A DNA stretch of 64,000 bases from an uncultured Alphaproteobacteria bacterium (GCA_903822175.1 CAIJOB010000012.1:1-64000); one strand, 5' to 3'. Numbered from the stretch's first letter, positions 8,726 through 17,574 are shown. Translations and numbers: made by a program. Notes: generated by a model from the letters alone, not told the origin.

Positions 8726-9658
8726 ATGCTGTTCGCCCCGCTCTTCGCCCTCGCCCTGGCGGCTCAGGCGCCCGCCGCCGGGGCCGACCTGCCGGCTCAA
8801 AAGCCGGCCATGGTTCCGGCCAACCTGCCGATGGCGCAGCAGTTCGACCTAGCCTCGAAGATCACCGGGCGGACTTATCGCGTCTATATCTCCAGGCCGA
8901 CCGGCCCGCCGCCCAAGGGCGGCTATCCGGTGATCTATGTACTGGACGGCGACCTGGCGTTTCCTACCGCCGCCGGACAGGTGTTGTTGGGCGCGATTGG
9001 CGGCCGTCCGCAGGCTATCGTGGTCGGGATCGGCTATCCCAACACCATGGCCGCCATGATGTTGCGCAACCGCGACCTGACGCCGTGGGGCGCGCCCACC
9101 CCGATGATGCCGGGGACCAAGGCCGAGGACTACGGCGGCGCCGACGCCTTCCACCGCATGATGATGGAGGAGCTTCGGCCGATCGTCGCCAAGACCTACC
9201 CGGTCGACACGGGCAACCAGACCCTCATGGGCTATTCCCTGGGCGGCCTCTTCACGCTTCACGTCCTCTTCCAGCACCCGGAGGCCTATCGCACGTTCGT
9301 CGCCGGCAGCCCCTCGATCTGGTACCGCGACCGCGAACTGTTGAAGGACGAGGCCGCCTTCTCGCAAGCCGTGCGCGCTGGCAAGGCGGCGCCGCGGATC
9401 CTGATCACCTCCGATGGCTGGGAACAGGGGCCCGAGTCGCCGGACACCCCGCCGTCGGGACCGGCGCGCGCCGAGTATATCAAGGGGACGAACGACGCCC
9501 GCATGGTCGACAATGCCCGCGAGTTGGCCGCACGGCTGCAGGCGCTGAAGGGCGCCGCCGGCTATAAGGTGCAATACGCCCTGTTCCCGCAGGAGACCCA
9601 CAACACCGGCATCCCCGCCTCGACCAGCCGCGGCGTGGCGTTCTCCGTCCTGCCCTGA
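8726..9658 (+). CDS. Exported alpha/beta-hydrolase, esterase (Fes/IroE/esterase D-like)
   Basis: 310 residues with an N-terminal signal peptide (MLFAPLFALALAAQAPAA). The nucleophile elbow GYSLGG places serine at about residue 171, and the catalytic histidine is probably in QETHNTG near 292. The overall pattern (YPVIYVLDGD early, then the GYSLGG elbow) fits the putative esterase family PF00756, which includes siderophore esterases and mycolyl-type hydrolases. The ATG at 8726 has CGGAGGT five bases upstream, which decides against the TTG at 8690. The substrate is unknown. Confidence 0.85.
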   Translation: MLFAPLFALALAAQAPAAGADLPAQKPAMVPANLPMAQQFDLASKITGRTYRVYISRPTGPPPKGGYPVIYVLDGDLAFPTAAGQVLLGAIGGRPQAIVVGIGYPNTMAAMMLRNRDLTPWGAPTPMMPGTKAEDYGGADAFHRMMMEELRPIVAKTYPVDTGNQTLMGYSLGGLFTLHVLFQHPEAYRTFVAGSPSIWYRDRELLKDEAAFSQAVRAGKAAPRILITSDGWEQGPESPDTPPSGPARAEYIKGTNDARMVDNARELAARLQALKGAAGYKVQYALFPQETHNTGIPASTSRGVAFSVLP

Positions 9659-9741
9659 GGACCAGGCGTAGCGATCTTAACCATCAGGCAGGCGATGCGC
9701 CCTAGGGTCAGCGCGACATCCTTAATCGGAACGCGCGCGCG

Positions 9742-11847
9742 ATGCTTATTCGGAGGTCCACCTACGTCCACCTGACGCCGCTGGCGGAAGATCGCGTGCT
9801 GATCGTGCATGCGATGACCCACCTGCGGCTGGTGATCGACGCGGAGGTGGCGGGAATCGTCGAATGGTTCGCGCAGGCCCGCGACATGCCAGGCGATCTG
9901 GCGGCCCTTCGCGCGACGCTCACCATCGACGCCGACACCCTGGCCGGCGCGCTGGCCAGCCTGATGGAACGCGGCGTGCTTACCGACCTGGATCCGGCAG
10001 GCGAAGAAGCCGCGGTGGCCGAGAAGCTCTCCGAGCTGCATGGCCGCGATCCTGGCGAGGCGCTCGATCAATTGCGCCGCCAAGCCGGCGAAGGCGCCAA
10101 TCCCTATTGGTCGGTGACCTCGGCGCTGGGCGCGGACGACCTGGGCGGCGCGAAGACCCACCGCTGGGACGTACTGCTGTTCGGCGACTGCGACCTGCAG
10201 ATGGAGGCGGATTTCCTGCGCCGCGAAGCCGCCGCCCGCGACGTGGACCTGCGGGTCGCCGCGTCGTTCCCCGACGACCTGCGGCTGGCCGCCGAGCGGC
10301 CGCATCAGGCGATCTTCATCGGCGCGCTGCGCTCCCGCCACCTGGTCGCCAAGGGCACGGCGGCCGATCATGGCGGCGATCCGGCGGCCGTCTATATGAT
10401 GGAGGCCCGCCACGTCATTGAGGGCCTGCGGGCGCACTCCGACGCCCCGATCCTGATCGACGGCCTGCCGGAGCCGACAGTGCAGCCGCTGGGCCTTGCC
10501 GACCGGGGACCGACGAGCCACCGCAACCGCTTCCGCGCCGTGAACCAGGGCCTGGAGGCGCTGGCTGCCGAATACAGCGGCGTCCACGTCGTCGATATCG
10601 CCGCGACGCTCGCCGCCGAGGGCTCGGGCCGGCTGATGGACGACAGCCTGGTGGGCTTCACCCATTTCGGATCGCCCGGCTGGATGCTGCAGCGCCCGAG
10701 CGTCGAGCTGGCCGCCGTGCACAACGCCTTCCCCGACACCGCGCCGTTGCAGGTGCTGGTCGGCCCCGACCTCTATCGTCGCGAGGCGGTCGTCGCCCGC
10801 GCGCACATCGACCTGCTCAGCGTCGTCATGGGCCTGGGCAAGAAGAAGTGCGTGATCCTCGATCTCGACGGGACGCTGTGGCCGGGCGTGCTGGCCGAGA
10901 CCGGCGCGCCCTTCGCCTGGACGCCGGAGATCAGTGGCCACAACTCCTACATCGGCCTCTATTTCGGCTTCCACGAGGCGCTGAAGTCACTGAAGGCCCG
11001 CGGCGTCCTGCTGGCTTGCGTCAGCAAGAACGACGAGGCCCTGGTCCGCGAGCTCTGGACCTATCCCGAGCACTATCCACACGAGCGCCTGCTGACCCCC
11101 GACGATTTCGTCACCTGGCGGGTGAACTGGGACGACAAGCCGTCGAACATTGCCTCGATCGCGCAGGAACTGGGCTTCGCGCTCGACGCCTTCGTGTTCA
11201 TCGACGACCACCCGGTGGAGCGCGAGCGCGTCCGACAGGCGCTGCCCGAGGTCGACGTCCTGGGCGAAGACCCCTTTGCGCTCCGCCACATCCTGCTGAC
11301 CGACCCTCGCTTCCAGGTGCTGCAGGTCACCCAGGAATCGGCCGCGCGCACGGACCTGGTGAAGGCGCAGCTGACCCGCGAACGCGGCCTCGCCGCCGGC
11401 GGCGACGATTTCCTGACCTCGCTGGAGGTGGTGACCACCTTCGAGCGCCCGACCGATCCGGTGACGCTGTCTCGCGTCGCCGAGCTTTTCCAGCGCACGA
11501 CCCAGTTCAACACCACCGGCCAAACCTATTCGGAGAGCGAGCTCGCCGGCTTCGCCCAGGCCGGTCAGGTGTTCGTCGCCTACTGCCGTGACCGGTTCGG
11601 CGACTACGGCCTGGTGGCCGCCGCCGTGGTCGATGGCTCCGAGATCGCCGCCTTCGCCATGAGCTGCCGGGTGATCGGCCTGAAGGTCGAGCATCAGTTC
11701 CTGGGCTTCATCCTCGACGCCATCGCCAGCCGCCACACCCAGGTCCTGGCCCAGATCGTCGAGACCGCCCGCAACGGCCCCGTCCGCCACCTCTACGCCG
11801 ACAACGGCTTCGAGCAGGACGGGCAGACCTGGCGGAAAGCGCTCTAG
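9742..11847 (+). CDS. FkbH-like HAD-IIIC protein with an extra N-terminal domain
   Basis: 701 residues. From about residue 140 the usual FkbH layout appears: an SGNH-like domain (WDVLLFGDCDLQ), a HAD-IIIC phosphatase core with the DxD nucleophile at 374/376 (VILDLDGTLW) and IDDHPVER, and a C-terminal GNAT-like domain (FQRTTQFNTTGQTYSE). FkbH proteins load glycerate units from 1,3-bisphosphoglycerate onto acyl carrier proteins for polyketides. Here no carrier protein or polyketide synthase is nearby. The first 95 residues look like a small winged-helix of PqqD/RRE type (my reading). The last 4 bp overlap the convergent GMC gene. Confidence 0.85.
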   Translation: MLIRRSTYVHLTPLAEDRVLIVHAMTHLRLVIDAEVAGIVEWFAQARDMPGDLAALRATLTIDADTLAGALASLMERGVLTDLDPAGEEAAVAEKLSELHGRDPGEALDQLRRQAGEGANPYWSVTSALGADDLGGAKTHRWDVLLFGDCDLQMEADFLRREAAARDVDLRVAASFPDDLRLAAERPHQAIFIGALRSRHLVAKGTAADHGGDPAAVYMMEARHVIEGLRAHSDAPILIDGLPEPTVQPLGLADRGPTSHRNRFRAVNQGLEALAAEYSGVHVVDIAATLAAEGSGRLMDDSLVGFTHFGSPGWMLQRPSVELAAVHNAFPDTAPLQVLVGPDLYRREAVVARAHIDLLSVVMGLGKKKCVILDLDGTLWPGVLAETGAPFAWTPEISGHNSYIGLYFGFHEALKSLKARGVLLACVSKNDEALVRELWTYPEHYPHERLLTPDDFVTWRVNWDDKPSNIASIAQELGFALDAFVFIDDHPVERERVRQALPEVDVLGEDPFALRHILLTDPRFQVLQVTQESAARTDLVKAQLTRERGLAAGGDDFLTSLEVVTTFERPTDPVTLSRVAELFQRTTQFNTTGQTYSESELAGFAQAGQVFVAYCRDRFGDYGLVAAAVVDGSEIAAFAMSCRVIGLKVEHQFLGFILDAIASRHTQVLAQIVETARNGPVRHLYADNGFEQDGQTWRKAL

Positions 11848-13508
11848 GCCGCGACCTTCCCGTCCTCATAGATCGGCGCATCCTCCGCCGGCAGGAAGGC
11901 CCGGCCCCGGATCGAGTCGGCGATCTTTTCGGCGATCATGATGGTGGGGGCGTTGGTGTTGCCGCCGATCAGGGTCGGCATAACCGAGGCGTCGACGACC
12001 CGCAGGCCTGCGATCCCCTGCACGCGGCAGTCGGAGTCGACCACCGCCATGGGATCGGCCGCCGTCCCCATCTTACAGGTGCCGACCGGGTGGTAGATCG
12101 TCTCACCGGTCTTGCGGATCCATTCGTCGATGTCGGCGTCGCTCTGCACCGCCTTGCCGGGGAAGACCTCCTCGGTGCGATAGGGATCGAGCGCCGGCTG
12201 CCTGACCACCTCGCGCATGATCTTGACGCCTTCGCGCAACGCCCGGCGGTCTTCGTCGGCCGCCAGGTAGTTGGCGAAGATCGCCGGATCGTCGAACGGG
12301 TCGGCGGAGCGCAGGCCGACCCGGCCATGGCTCTCGGGCCGAAGCTGGCAGACGTGCAGGGAGAAGCCGTCCTTGGCGATGGGCCCGGCGTCGCGGCTGC
12401 CGTGATTGCGGGTGATAACCAGCATTTCGTGGACCTGCAGGTCCGGCCGGTCGAGGTCGGGCCGCGACTTCAGGAAGGCGCCGGTCTCCAGTGGGAAGCG
12501 GCGGCCGAGCCCCTTCTTGAACAGCATATAGCTGATGCCGATGAGCGCGGTGCGCAGGCCCTTGGTCTGGGAATACATGGTGATCGGCTTGGGGCACTCC
12601 CAGGCCATGGCGATGTCCAGGTGGTCCTGCAGGTTGGCCCCGACCCCCTTCAAGGCATGCACCACCGGCACGCCGAATTTGCCCAGTTCGTCGGGGTCGC
12701 CGATGCCTGAGAGCTGCAGAATGTGCGGCGACTGCACGGCGCCGGCGCAGAGCAGCACCTCGGCGTCGGCGCGGACGGTCTTGCGGTCCCTGGTCGTCTC
12801 GTCGGCGTATTCGACGCCCACGGCGCGTCCATTTTCGACGAGGATGCGCGTGGTCCGGGCCCCGGTGATGCAGGTCAGGTTTGGCCGGCTGAGCACCGGG
12901 TGCAGATAGCCCTTGGCCGCGCTCCAGCGCTCGCCGTCGACGATGGTGTTCTGGTAGCGGCCCCAGCCTTCCTGCTGGAAGCCGTTGAAGTCGCCGGTGA
13001 CCTTGTGCCCGGCCTGCCGTCCGGCCTCGATGGTGGCGTTGTAGATCGGGTTGGCGTCGTGGGTCTTGGTGACCTTCAGCGGCCCGTCGCCGCCGTGCCA
13101 GGCGTCCGCGCCATCCTCGAACGCCTCCGACTTCTTGAAGTACGGCAGCACGTCGGCGAAGCCCCAGCCCGGCAGGCCCATCTGGCGCCATTGATCGAAG
13201 TCGCGCGCATGGCCGCGGATATAGAGCATGCCGTTGATCGAGGACGAGCCGCCCCAGCCCTTGCCGCGCGGCCAGAACAGCTTGCGGTTTTCCAGGTGCG
13301 GTTCCGGCTCGGTCCAGAAGCCCCAGTTGTAGGTCCCCTTGTCCGGTACCAGGGTGGCGACGCCCGCCGGCATCCGCACCATCATTGAATTGTCCTTCAC
13401 GCCGGCTTCCAGCAGCAGGACCGTCTTGCCGGCGTCCTCGGTGAGCCGGTTGGCCAGGACGCACCCGGCAGAGCCGGCGCCGATGATGATGTAGTCGTAG
13501 CGATCCAT
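11844..13508 (-). CDS. GMC family oxidoreductase (choline/alcohol dehydrogenase-like)
   Basis: 554 residues. The N-terminal FAD-binding motif GAGSAGCVLANRL and the GMC signature (GKGWGGSSSINGM) are clear, as are the C-terminal HPVGTCKMG and GGNTNAPTIMIAEK elements with the active-site histidine. Such flavoproteins oxidise alcohols to aldehydes, for example choline to betaine aldehyde or medium-chain alcohols. The absence of betB, betI or a choline transporter nearby makes a general alcohol dehydrogenase more likely than BetA. There is no signal peptide. It is divergent from the GT25 gene. Confidence 0.92.
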   Translation of the reverse strand: MDRYDYIIIGAGSAGCVLANRLTEDAGKTVLLLEAGVKDNSMMVRMPAGVATLVPDKGTYNWGFWTEPEPHLENRKLFWPRGKGWGGSSSINGMLYIRGHARDFDQWRQMGLPGWGFADVLPYFKKSEAFEDGADAWHGGDGPLKVTKTHDANPIYNATIEAGRQAGHKVTGDFNGFQQEGWGRYQNTIVDGERWSAAKGYLHPVLSRPNLTCITGARTTRILVENGRAVGVEYADETTRDRKTVRADAEVLLCAGAVQSPHILQLSGIGDPDELGKFGVPVVHALKGVGANLQDHLDIAMAWECPKPITMYSQTKGLRTALIGISYMLFKKGLGRRFPLETGAFLKSRPDLDRPDLQVHEMLVITRNHGSRDAGPIAKDGFSLHVCQLRPESHGRVGLRSADPFDDPAIFANYLAADEDRRALREGVKIMREVVRQPALDPYRTEEVFPGKAVQSDADIDEWIRKTGETIYHPVGTCKMGTAADPMAVVDSDCRVQGIAGLRVVDASVMPTLIGGNTNAPTIMIAEKIADSIRGRAFLPAEDAPIYEDGKVAA

Positions 13509-13617
13509 ACCCTGGCCGTTCCCTGATCGTCGTTCAGTTGGGCGGCAAACCTGACGCAGGCGTCACTTTGTGGCAAGGGCCGAGCCCGTGCACAGCGAAG
13601 GATGCTAAGGGGGCGAT

Positions 13618-14427
13618 ATGAAGGCCTGCGTGTTCATCAACCTGCCCGCCGCGATCGCGCGCCGCGCCAGCGTCGAGGCCTCGTTCGCAGCCGCACAGTC
13701 CGGCGGCTGGGCTCTGCAGCGGTTCGAGGCCCTGGGCCCGGCAGACGTGGCGGCGATCGGCGGCGGCCTGACGCCGACGGAAAAAGCCTGTTTCGCCAGC
13801 CACCGCGCGGCGCTGGCGCTGCACCTCGAGGGCGACGACCCGGTGCTGATCGTCGAGGACGACGCAGTGTTTGCGCCCCAGGCGTTCACGGTACTGGACG
13901 GGATGCTGGCCCAGGCCGGCGACTGGGACATTCTCTATACCGACGCGGCGCTATGCGACTTCAACCTGATGGTCCATCTCGCCAGCCGCCGGGACAGCAT
14001 GGCGGGGCGCGGGGAGTTTCTGCCCGTCGACCTCAAGGGCCGCTCGTTCTTCGGCGCCACGGCCTATGCGATCCGAGGCGCCGCTAAGGCCCGCCTGCAC
14101 GCCGCGCTAACCGCCGATGAGATCAGCCAGCCCTACGACCTCTTCCTGCGCGACCTCATCCACAAGGGCGAGTTCAAGGCCGCGGTCTGCTTCCCGTTCC
14201 TGACCTCGCTCGCGCCACAGGCCGACGCCTCGCAGATTCAGGGCGGAGACACGGCTGTCTTCGACGCGACGCTAAACGCCTACCGCCGGCTGATGTACGT
14301 GGACCGCGACCTCGGCCAGTGCCGCGCCGATGCGCAGCGCCTGGGCGCCCATAGCGACGAAGCGGCGCGTCTGGTCGGCGGCGTGTTCGCCGCGATTGTC
14401 TCGCCAGCGTTTCCGCTGGATCGCTAG
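13618..14427 (+). CDS. Glycosyltransferase family 25 (LPS biosynthesis type)
   Basis: 269 residues. The start MKACVFINLPAAIARR, the segment LTPTEKACFASHRAAL and the DxD-like metal site in VLIVEDDAVF (about residues 77-86) are typical of GT25 enzymes. These transfer galactose or related sugars to lipooligosaccharide. No other envelope polysaccharide gene lies next to it. The ATG at 13618 is preceded by AAGGGGG. It is convergent with the DUF805 gene, 9 bp between stops. Confidence 0.85.
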   Translation: MKACVFINLPAAIARRASVEASFAAAQSGGWALQRFEALGPADVAAIGGGLTPTEKACFASHRAALALHLEGDDPVLIVEDDAVFAPQAFTVLDGMLAQAGDWDILYTDAALCDFNLMVHLASRRDSMAGRGEFLPVDLKGRSFFGATAYAIRGAAKARLHAALTADEISQPYDLFLRDLIHKGEFKAAVCFPFLTSLAPQADASQIQGGDTAVFDATLNAYRRLMYVDRDLGQCRADAQRLGAHSDEAARLVGGVFAAIVSPAFPLDR

Positions 14428-14436
14428 CTCAGACGC

Positions 14437-14895
14437 TTAGGCGAAGGCCTCTGCGATGCCTTGGGGCTGCAAGGGGTCCTCGCCGAAGCGATTGGCGCCC
14501 GAAACGCCCCTGAGGAATCCCAAATCGACCAGCACCCACATGGAAATACAGAAGCTGATGAAGCGGAGGAAGGCGGTCGCGTCGGACGCGCCCCCGCCTT
14601 GCGTCGCGAGCAATCCAATGACTTCAAGGAGGCTTGGCAAGCCTTGATAGAGGAGCAGCCACCAGGCCGATTTATTGCGGTCGTGAAGGCGCCGTGCGGC
14701 GATGGACATGCTCGCCCACATGAACCCGACGAACAGGGGTGCGGCTAGAATCCATAAGAATGTAGCGACGGCGCCAAGCATCCCGATGACGATGAAGGCC
14801 ACGAGCGCAACGCCCCCCATGATCAGGCTCATCAGCCAATAGGGCTTCCTGTTCAGTCGCCCCTGGAAGGTGAAGTAGTTCCGCCAGTCGCCCAT
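14437..14895 (-). CDS. DUF805 membrane protein
   Basis: 152 residues with three to four hydrophobic segments. It has the DUF805 pattern: an N-terminal FTFQGRLNRKPYW, a central IAARRLHDRNKSAWW and a C-terminal GANRFGEDP. Members are small inner-membrane proteins of unknown function. The reading frame is clean and the family match is strong; the function cannot be stated. Confidence 0.9.
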   Translation of the reverse strand: MGDWRNYFTFQGRLNRKPYWLMSLIMGGVALVAFIVIGMLGAVATFLWILAAPLFVGFMWASMSIAARRLHDRNKSAWWLLLYQGLPSLLEVIGLLATQGGGASDATAFLRFISFCISMWVLVDLGFLRGVSGANRFGEDPLQPQGIAEAFA

Positions 14896-14963
14896 CCGCT
14901 TTCCCCCAAGCTCTGCCTTGCGGGAATCTTGGTCCCTTTTTGTTCACGTCGTCAAGGTTGCAA

Positions 14964-15746
14964 TTACCGCCCCTTCCAATTCGGCGCGCGCTTCTGCGAA
15001 AACGCCAGCGGCCCCTCGACGAAGTCGGCGCTGCGGTAGAGGGCGGCGATGGCCGGGTAGTGATTCTGGCCCTTCATGGCCGCTTCCAGGCTGGGCTCGT
15101 CGAGGCCCTTGTAGACGGCCTCCTTCGACGCCCGGATCGACATGGGCCCCAGCTCGCAGATGCCCTTGGCCCAGGTGCGGGCGGTCGCCATCAGGTCGGC
15201 CGGCGCGGTCACCTCGGCGACGAAGCCCAACTCCTTGCCCTCGGCGGCCGAGACCCGCCGCGCGGTCAGGATCATGCTCATCGCCCGCTTGGTTCCGATG
15301 GCGCGCGGCAGCCGGTGCAGGCCGCCGGCCAGGGCCGCGAGACCCACGCGCGGCTCCGGCAGGGCGAAGACCGCGGTTTCCGACGCCAGGATGATGTCGC
15401 AGGCCAGCGCGATCTCGAACCCGCCGCCCATGGCCACCCCGTTGACCGCCGCGATCAGCGGCTTGGTCAGGTCGAAGCGCGTGGTGAGGCCCGCGAACCC
15501 CGAGGGCGGACTGCCCATCTTGCCGCCCGTGGCCTGGTGCTTCAGGTCGTTGCCGGCCGAGAAGGCGCGATCGCCGGCGCCGGTGACGATGGCCACCCAC
15601 TGCTCGGGATCGGCGGCGAAGGCGTCGAACACCTCGCCCAGTTCGAAGTGCGCCGGCGAATGCAGCGCGTTCATCACCTCGGGGCGATTAAGCGTGACGA
15701 CCGTGATCGGCCCCTCCCGTTCCACCTTCACAAATTCATAGGCCAT
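14964..15746 (-). CDS. Enoyl-CoA hydratase/isomerase family (crotonase)
   Basis: 260 residues. The crotonase oxyanion-hole region AVNGVAMGGGFEIAL and both catalytic glutamates (GGGFE and LPEPRVG) are present, so hydratase activity is plausible. The substrate could be an enoyl-CoA of fatty or branched-chain acid breakdown; carnitinyl-CoA dehydratase-like enzymes share this pattern. No signal peptide. It lies on the same strand as the gamma carbonic anhydrase gene, separated from it by a palindromic repeat. Confidence 0.9.
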   Translation of the reverse strand: MAYEFVKVEREGPITVVTLNRPEVMNALHSPAHFELGEVFDAFAADPEQWVAIVTGAGDRAFSAGNDLKHQATGGKMGSPPSGFAGLTTRFDLTKPLIAAVNGVAMGGGFEIALACDIILASETAVFALPEPRVGLAALAGGLHRLPRAIGTKRAMSMILTARRVSAAEGKELGFVAEVTAPADLMATARTWAKGICELGPMSIRASKEAVYKGLDEPSLEAAMKGQNHYPAIAALYRSADFVEGPLAFSQKRAPNWKGR

Positions 15747-15764
15747 GGCGTTTCCTCTTATTTT

Positions 15765-15907
15765 CCCTCCCCTTCATGGGGAGGGTGGATCGCGCCGGTA
15801 GGCGCGAGACGGGTGGGGAAGTGTGGGCCGGAGTGCAGAGTCAGCACTTGAACGCGACTCCCCCACCCGTCTCGCTTCGCTCGCCACCCTCCCCACAAGG
15901 GGGAGGG
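15765..15907. repeat. 143-bp palindromic intergenic repeat (REP/MITE-like)
   Basis: Two arms of 50-58 bp are imperfect inverted copies: the left arm runs from CCCTCCCC at 15765 to about 15822, the right arm from 15857 to GGGAGGG at 15907. Each arm contains its own small hairpin (CCCTCCCC...GGGGAGGG) and a GCGAGACGGGTGGGG core. The transcript would fold into a long hairpin between the two minus-strand genes. Elements of this look recur in many Caulobacteraceae intergenic regions, as I recall; copy number here is not testable within the window. No target-site duplication is evident. Confidence 0.75.
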
Positions 15908-15910
15908 AAA

Positions 15911-16438
15911 TCAAACCTCTTTCAGCTCCCGCCGATAGCGCTTCCAGTTCTCGACGTAGTGCGCCGCGCCGGCGGCCAGCATCATCGCCTGCGCCGGACT
16001 GACCTCGCGGATCACCCGGCCGGGCGCGCCCATCACCAGCGAGTTGTCGGGGATTTCCTTGCCCTCGCCGATCAGGCTGCCCGCGCCGATCAGGCAGTTC
16101 TTCCCGATCTTGGCGCCGTTCAGGACGATCGAGCCGATCCCCACCAGGGAATTGTCGCCGATGGTGCAGCCGTGCAGCATCACCATGTGCCCGACCGTCA
16201 CATTGGCCCCGATGGTCAGGGGCGAGCCGGTGTCAGTGTGCAGTACGCTGCCGTCCTGCACGTTGGAGTTCTCGCCGATGACGATGGGATCGTTGTCGCC
16301 GCGCAGGGTGGCGTTCCACCAGACGGACGCGTTCTTCTTGAGAATCACTGCGCCCATAACGGATGCGGTGGGTGCAATCCAGTATTCGTCATCAATCGGT
16401 AACTCAGGTGTCACATTGCCTAAGTTATAGACACTCAT
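15911..16438 (-). CDS. Gamma carbonic anhydrase family protein
   Basis: 175 residues forming a left-handed beta-helix of hexapeptide repeats. Zinc-ligand histidines are visible at about 67 (VLHTD), 84 (VGHMV) and 89 (LHGCT), matching the three-histidine site of gamma carbonic anhydrases such as Cam and YrdA. Whether it is active is unknown; many bacterial members show low activity. The start MSVYN at 16438 is preferred over an ATG two codons upstream at 16444; both are possible. Cytoplasmic. Confidence 0.9.
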   Translation of the reverse strand: MSVYNLGNVTPELPIDDEYWIAPTASVMGAVILKKNASVWWNATLRGDNDPIVIGENSNVQDGSVLHTDTGSPLTIGANVTVGHMVMLHGCTIGDNSLVGIGSIVLNGAKIGKNCLIGAGSLIGEGKEIPDNSLVMGAPGRVIREVSPAQAMMLAAGAAHYVENWKRYRRELKEV

Positions 16439-16472
16439 CCGCATACCCCGTTTCTTGCGACAATAGGCCTGT

Positions 16473-16487
16473 TTAACACTTCATAAA
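16473..16487. promoter_or_regulatory. Near-match to a CtrA binding site
   Basis: TTAA, seven bases, TAAA: one mismatch from the CtrA consensus TTAA-N7-TTAA known in Caulobacterales. It lies 35 bp upstream of the carbonic anhydrase start. A single near-match of this length is weak evidence. Confidence 0.25.
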
Positions 16488-16499
16488 CCAAGCTAGGCT

Positions 16500-16759
16500 C
16501 ATATTAGTCGGGCGATTCGAGGGGGCGATAGCCTTCTCGGACTCCGCTGCGGGGCTGGTTCATCGGCTCCGTGTCTCGCGCTGGACGGAGTTGATGGCGC
16601 CGAGTGTGTTGTCCCCTCGGATCTTCGGATCCGGACCGGCATCCCGGGAAGACCCGCCGGGCACATCACGTTCTCCATTCTTGGGGGCACTCGCGCGCCG
16701 CCTGCTTCGATTCACCCCGACCACCCAAAGGGCGCTCCCACGCGGAGACGCCCTTTTTT
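16500..16759 (+). ncRNA. Structured leader or small RNA ahead of phoH (candidate)
   Basis: The 358-bp gap before phoH holds no convincing protein gene on either strand. On the plus strand it contains several hairpins, for example CTCCGT paired with ACGGAG near 16567-16590 and GC-rich stems around 16620-16665, and it ends in a strong intrinsic terminator at 16730-16759. A terminator with no gene in front of it implies either a small RNA or a regulatory leader (attenuator) for phoH. I do not recognise the RNA family. The 5' end is a guess. Confidence 0.45.
16730..16759 (+). terminator. Intrinsic terminator upstream of phoH
   Basis: The stem GGGCG-CTCC (16730-16738) pairs with GGAG-A-CGCCC (16744-16753), with loop CACGC, followed by six T residues (16754-16759). 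It ends 37 bp before the phoH start codon. A second, weaker stem (TTGGCCC / GGGCCCAA) follows before the ribosome binding site, compatible with alternative folds. Confidence 0.75.
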
Positions 16760-16796
16760 CTTGGCCCTTTTTCGGTGGGCCCAACGGAGGCTTTTG

Positions 16797-17567
16797 ATGA
16801 CCAAGCGAGCCCTGAAGCGACAGCTGCGCGAAGGCGCGTTCGACGCCGGCCAGTTTGCCGGTGACGATAAAATCCGTCGGCTTCCGGTCGACCGGGGTTG
16901 GTCCCCGCTCGCGCATCACAATTCCAACGACGAACGCGAGCAGGGTTATCTGAAGACCATCAAGGCGAAGAGCCCTGGCCAAGAGGAGCTGATCAAGGCC
17001 ATCGACGCCAAGAACCTGGTGATGGCGCTGGGCCCCGCCGGCACCGGCAAGACCTACCTGGCCATCGCCAAGGCCGTGGAAGCGCTTGAGAGCGGCAGCG
17101 TTGGGCGCATCGTGCTGTCGCGTCCGGCGGTCGAGGCCGGCGAAAGCATCGGCTATCTGCCGGGCGACGCCGAGGACAAGCTCGCCCCCTATCTGCGCCC
17201 GCTCTACGACGCGCTGTCCGACCGCCTCTCCATGAAGCGTGTCCGCGCGCTGATGGCCGAGGGCGCCATCGAGATCGCGCCCGTGGGCTTCATGCGCGGC
17301 CGCACGCTGAACAACGCCTTCATCGTGATCGATGAGGCGCAGAACTGCACCTACACCCAGCTGAAGATGCTGCTGACCCGCCTGGGCTGGCACTCGACCA
17401 TGGTGGTGACCGGCGACCCGGACCAGTCGGACCTGCTGCCGGAGTTCTCAGGCCTCAGAACCGTCGCCGAAAAGCTGGAGCCGGTCGGCAATATCGCCGT
17501 CGTCCGCCTGGCCGACCGCGACATCGTCCGCCACCCACTGGTGGCCGAGATGCTGGGAGTTCTCTAA
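16797..17567 (+). CDS. phoH: PhoH family ATPase
   Basis: 256 residues. The Walker A motif GPAGTGKT, Walker B FIVIDEAQN and the PhoH-specific RPAVEAGESIGYLPGD and GDPDQSDL elements are all present. PhoH proteins are superfamily-1-type ATPases linked to RNA metabolism and phosphate stress. It resembles E. coli PhoH more than the YbeZ type, which would sit beside ybeY; no ybeY is seen here. The ATG at 16797 has CGGAGG a few bases upstream. The unusual leader ahead suggests transcript-level control. Confidence 0.9.
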   Translation: MTKRALKRQLREGAFDAGQFAGDDKIRRLPVDRGWSPLAHHNSNDEREQGYLKTIKAKSPGQEELIKAIDAKNLVMALGPAGTGKTYLAIAKAVEALESGSVGRIVLSRPAVEAGESIGYLPGDAEDKLAPYLRPLYDALSDRLSMKRVRALMAEGAIEIAPVGFMRGRTLNNAFIVIDEAQNCTYTQLKMLLTRLGWHSTMVVTGDPDQSDLLPEFSGLRTVAEKLEPVGNIAVVRLADRDIVRHPLVAEMLGVL

Positions 17568-17574
17568 CGACCTT

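Noticed and set aside
11844-13508. Choline dehydrogenase (betA) call
   Set aside because: Sequence is compatible, but no betaine pathway neighbours support it, so only the GMC family call is made.
16690-16730. Possible tmRNA or tRNA-like T-loop (TTCGATTC) in the phoH leader
   Set aside because: No tag-peptide coding segment, no acceptor stem and no CCA-linked partner could be found.
16560-17393. Minus-strand open frame covering the phoH leader and gene
   Set aside because: Antisense to phoH with no family similarity; it exists because of GC-rich codon structure.
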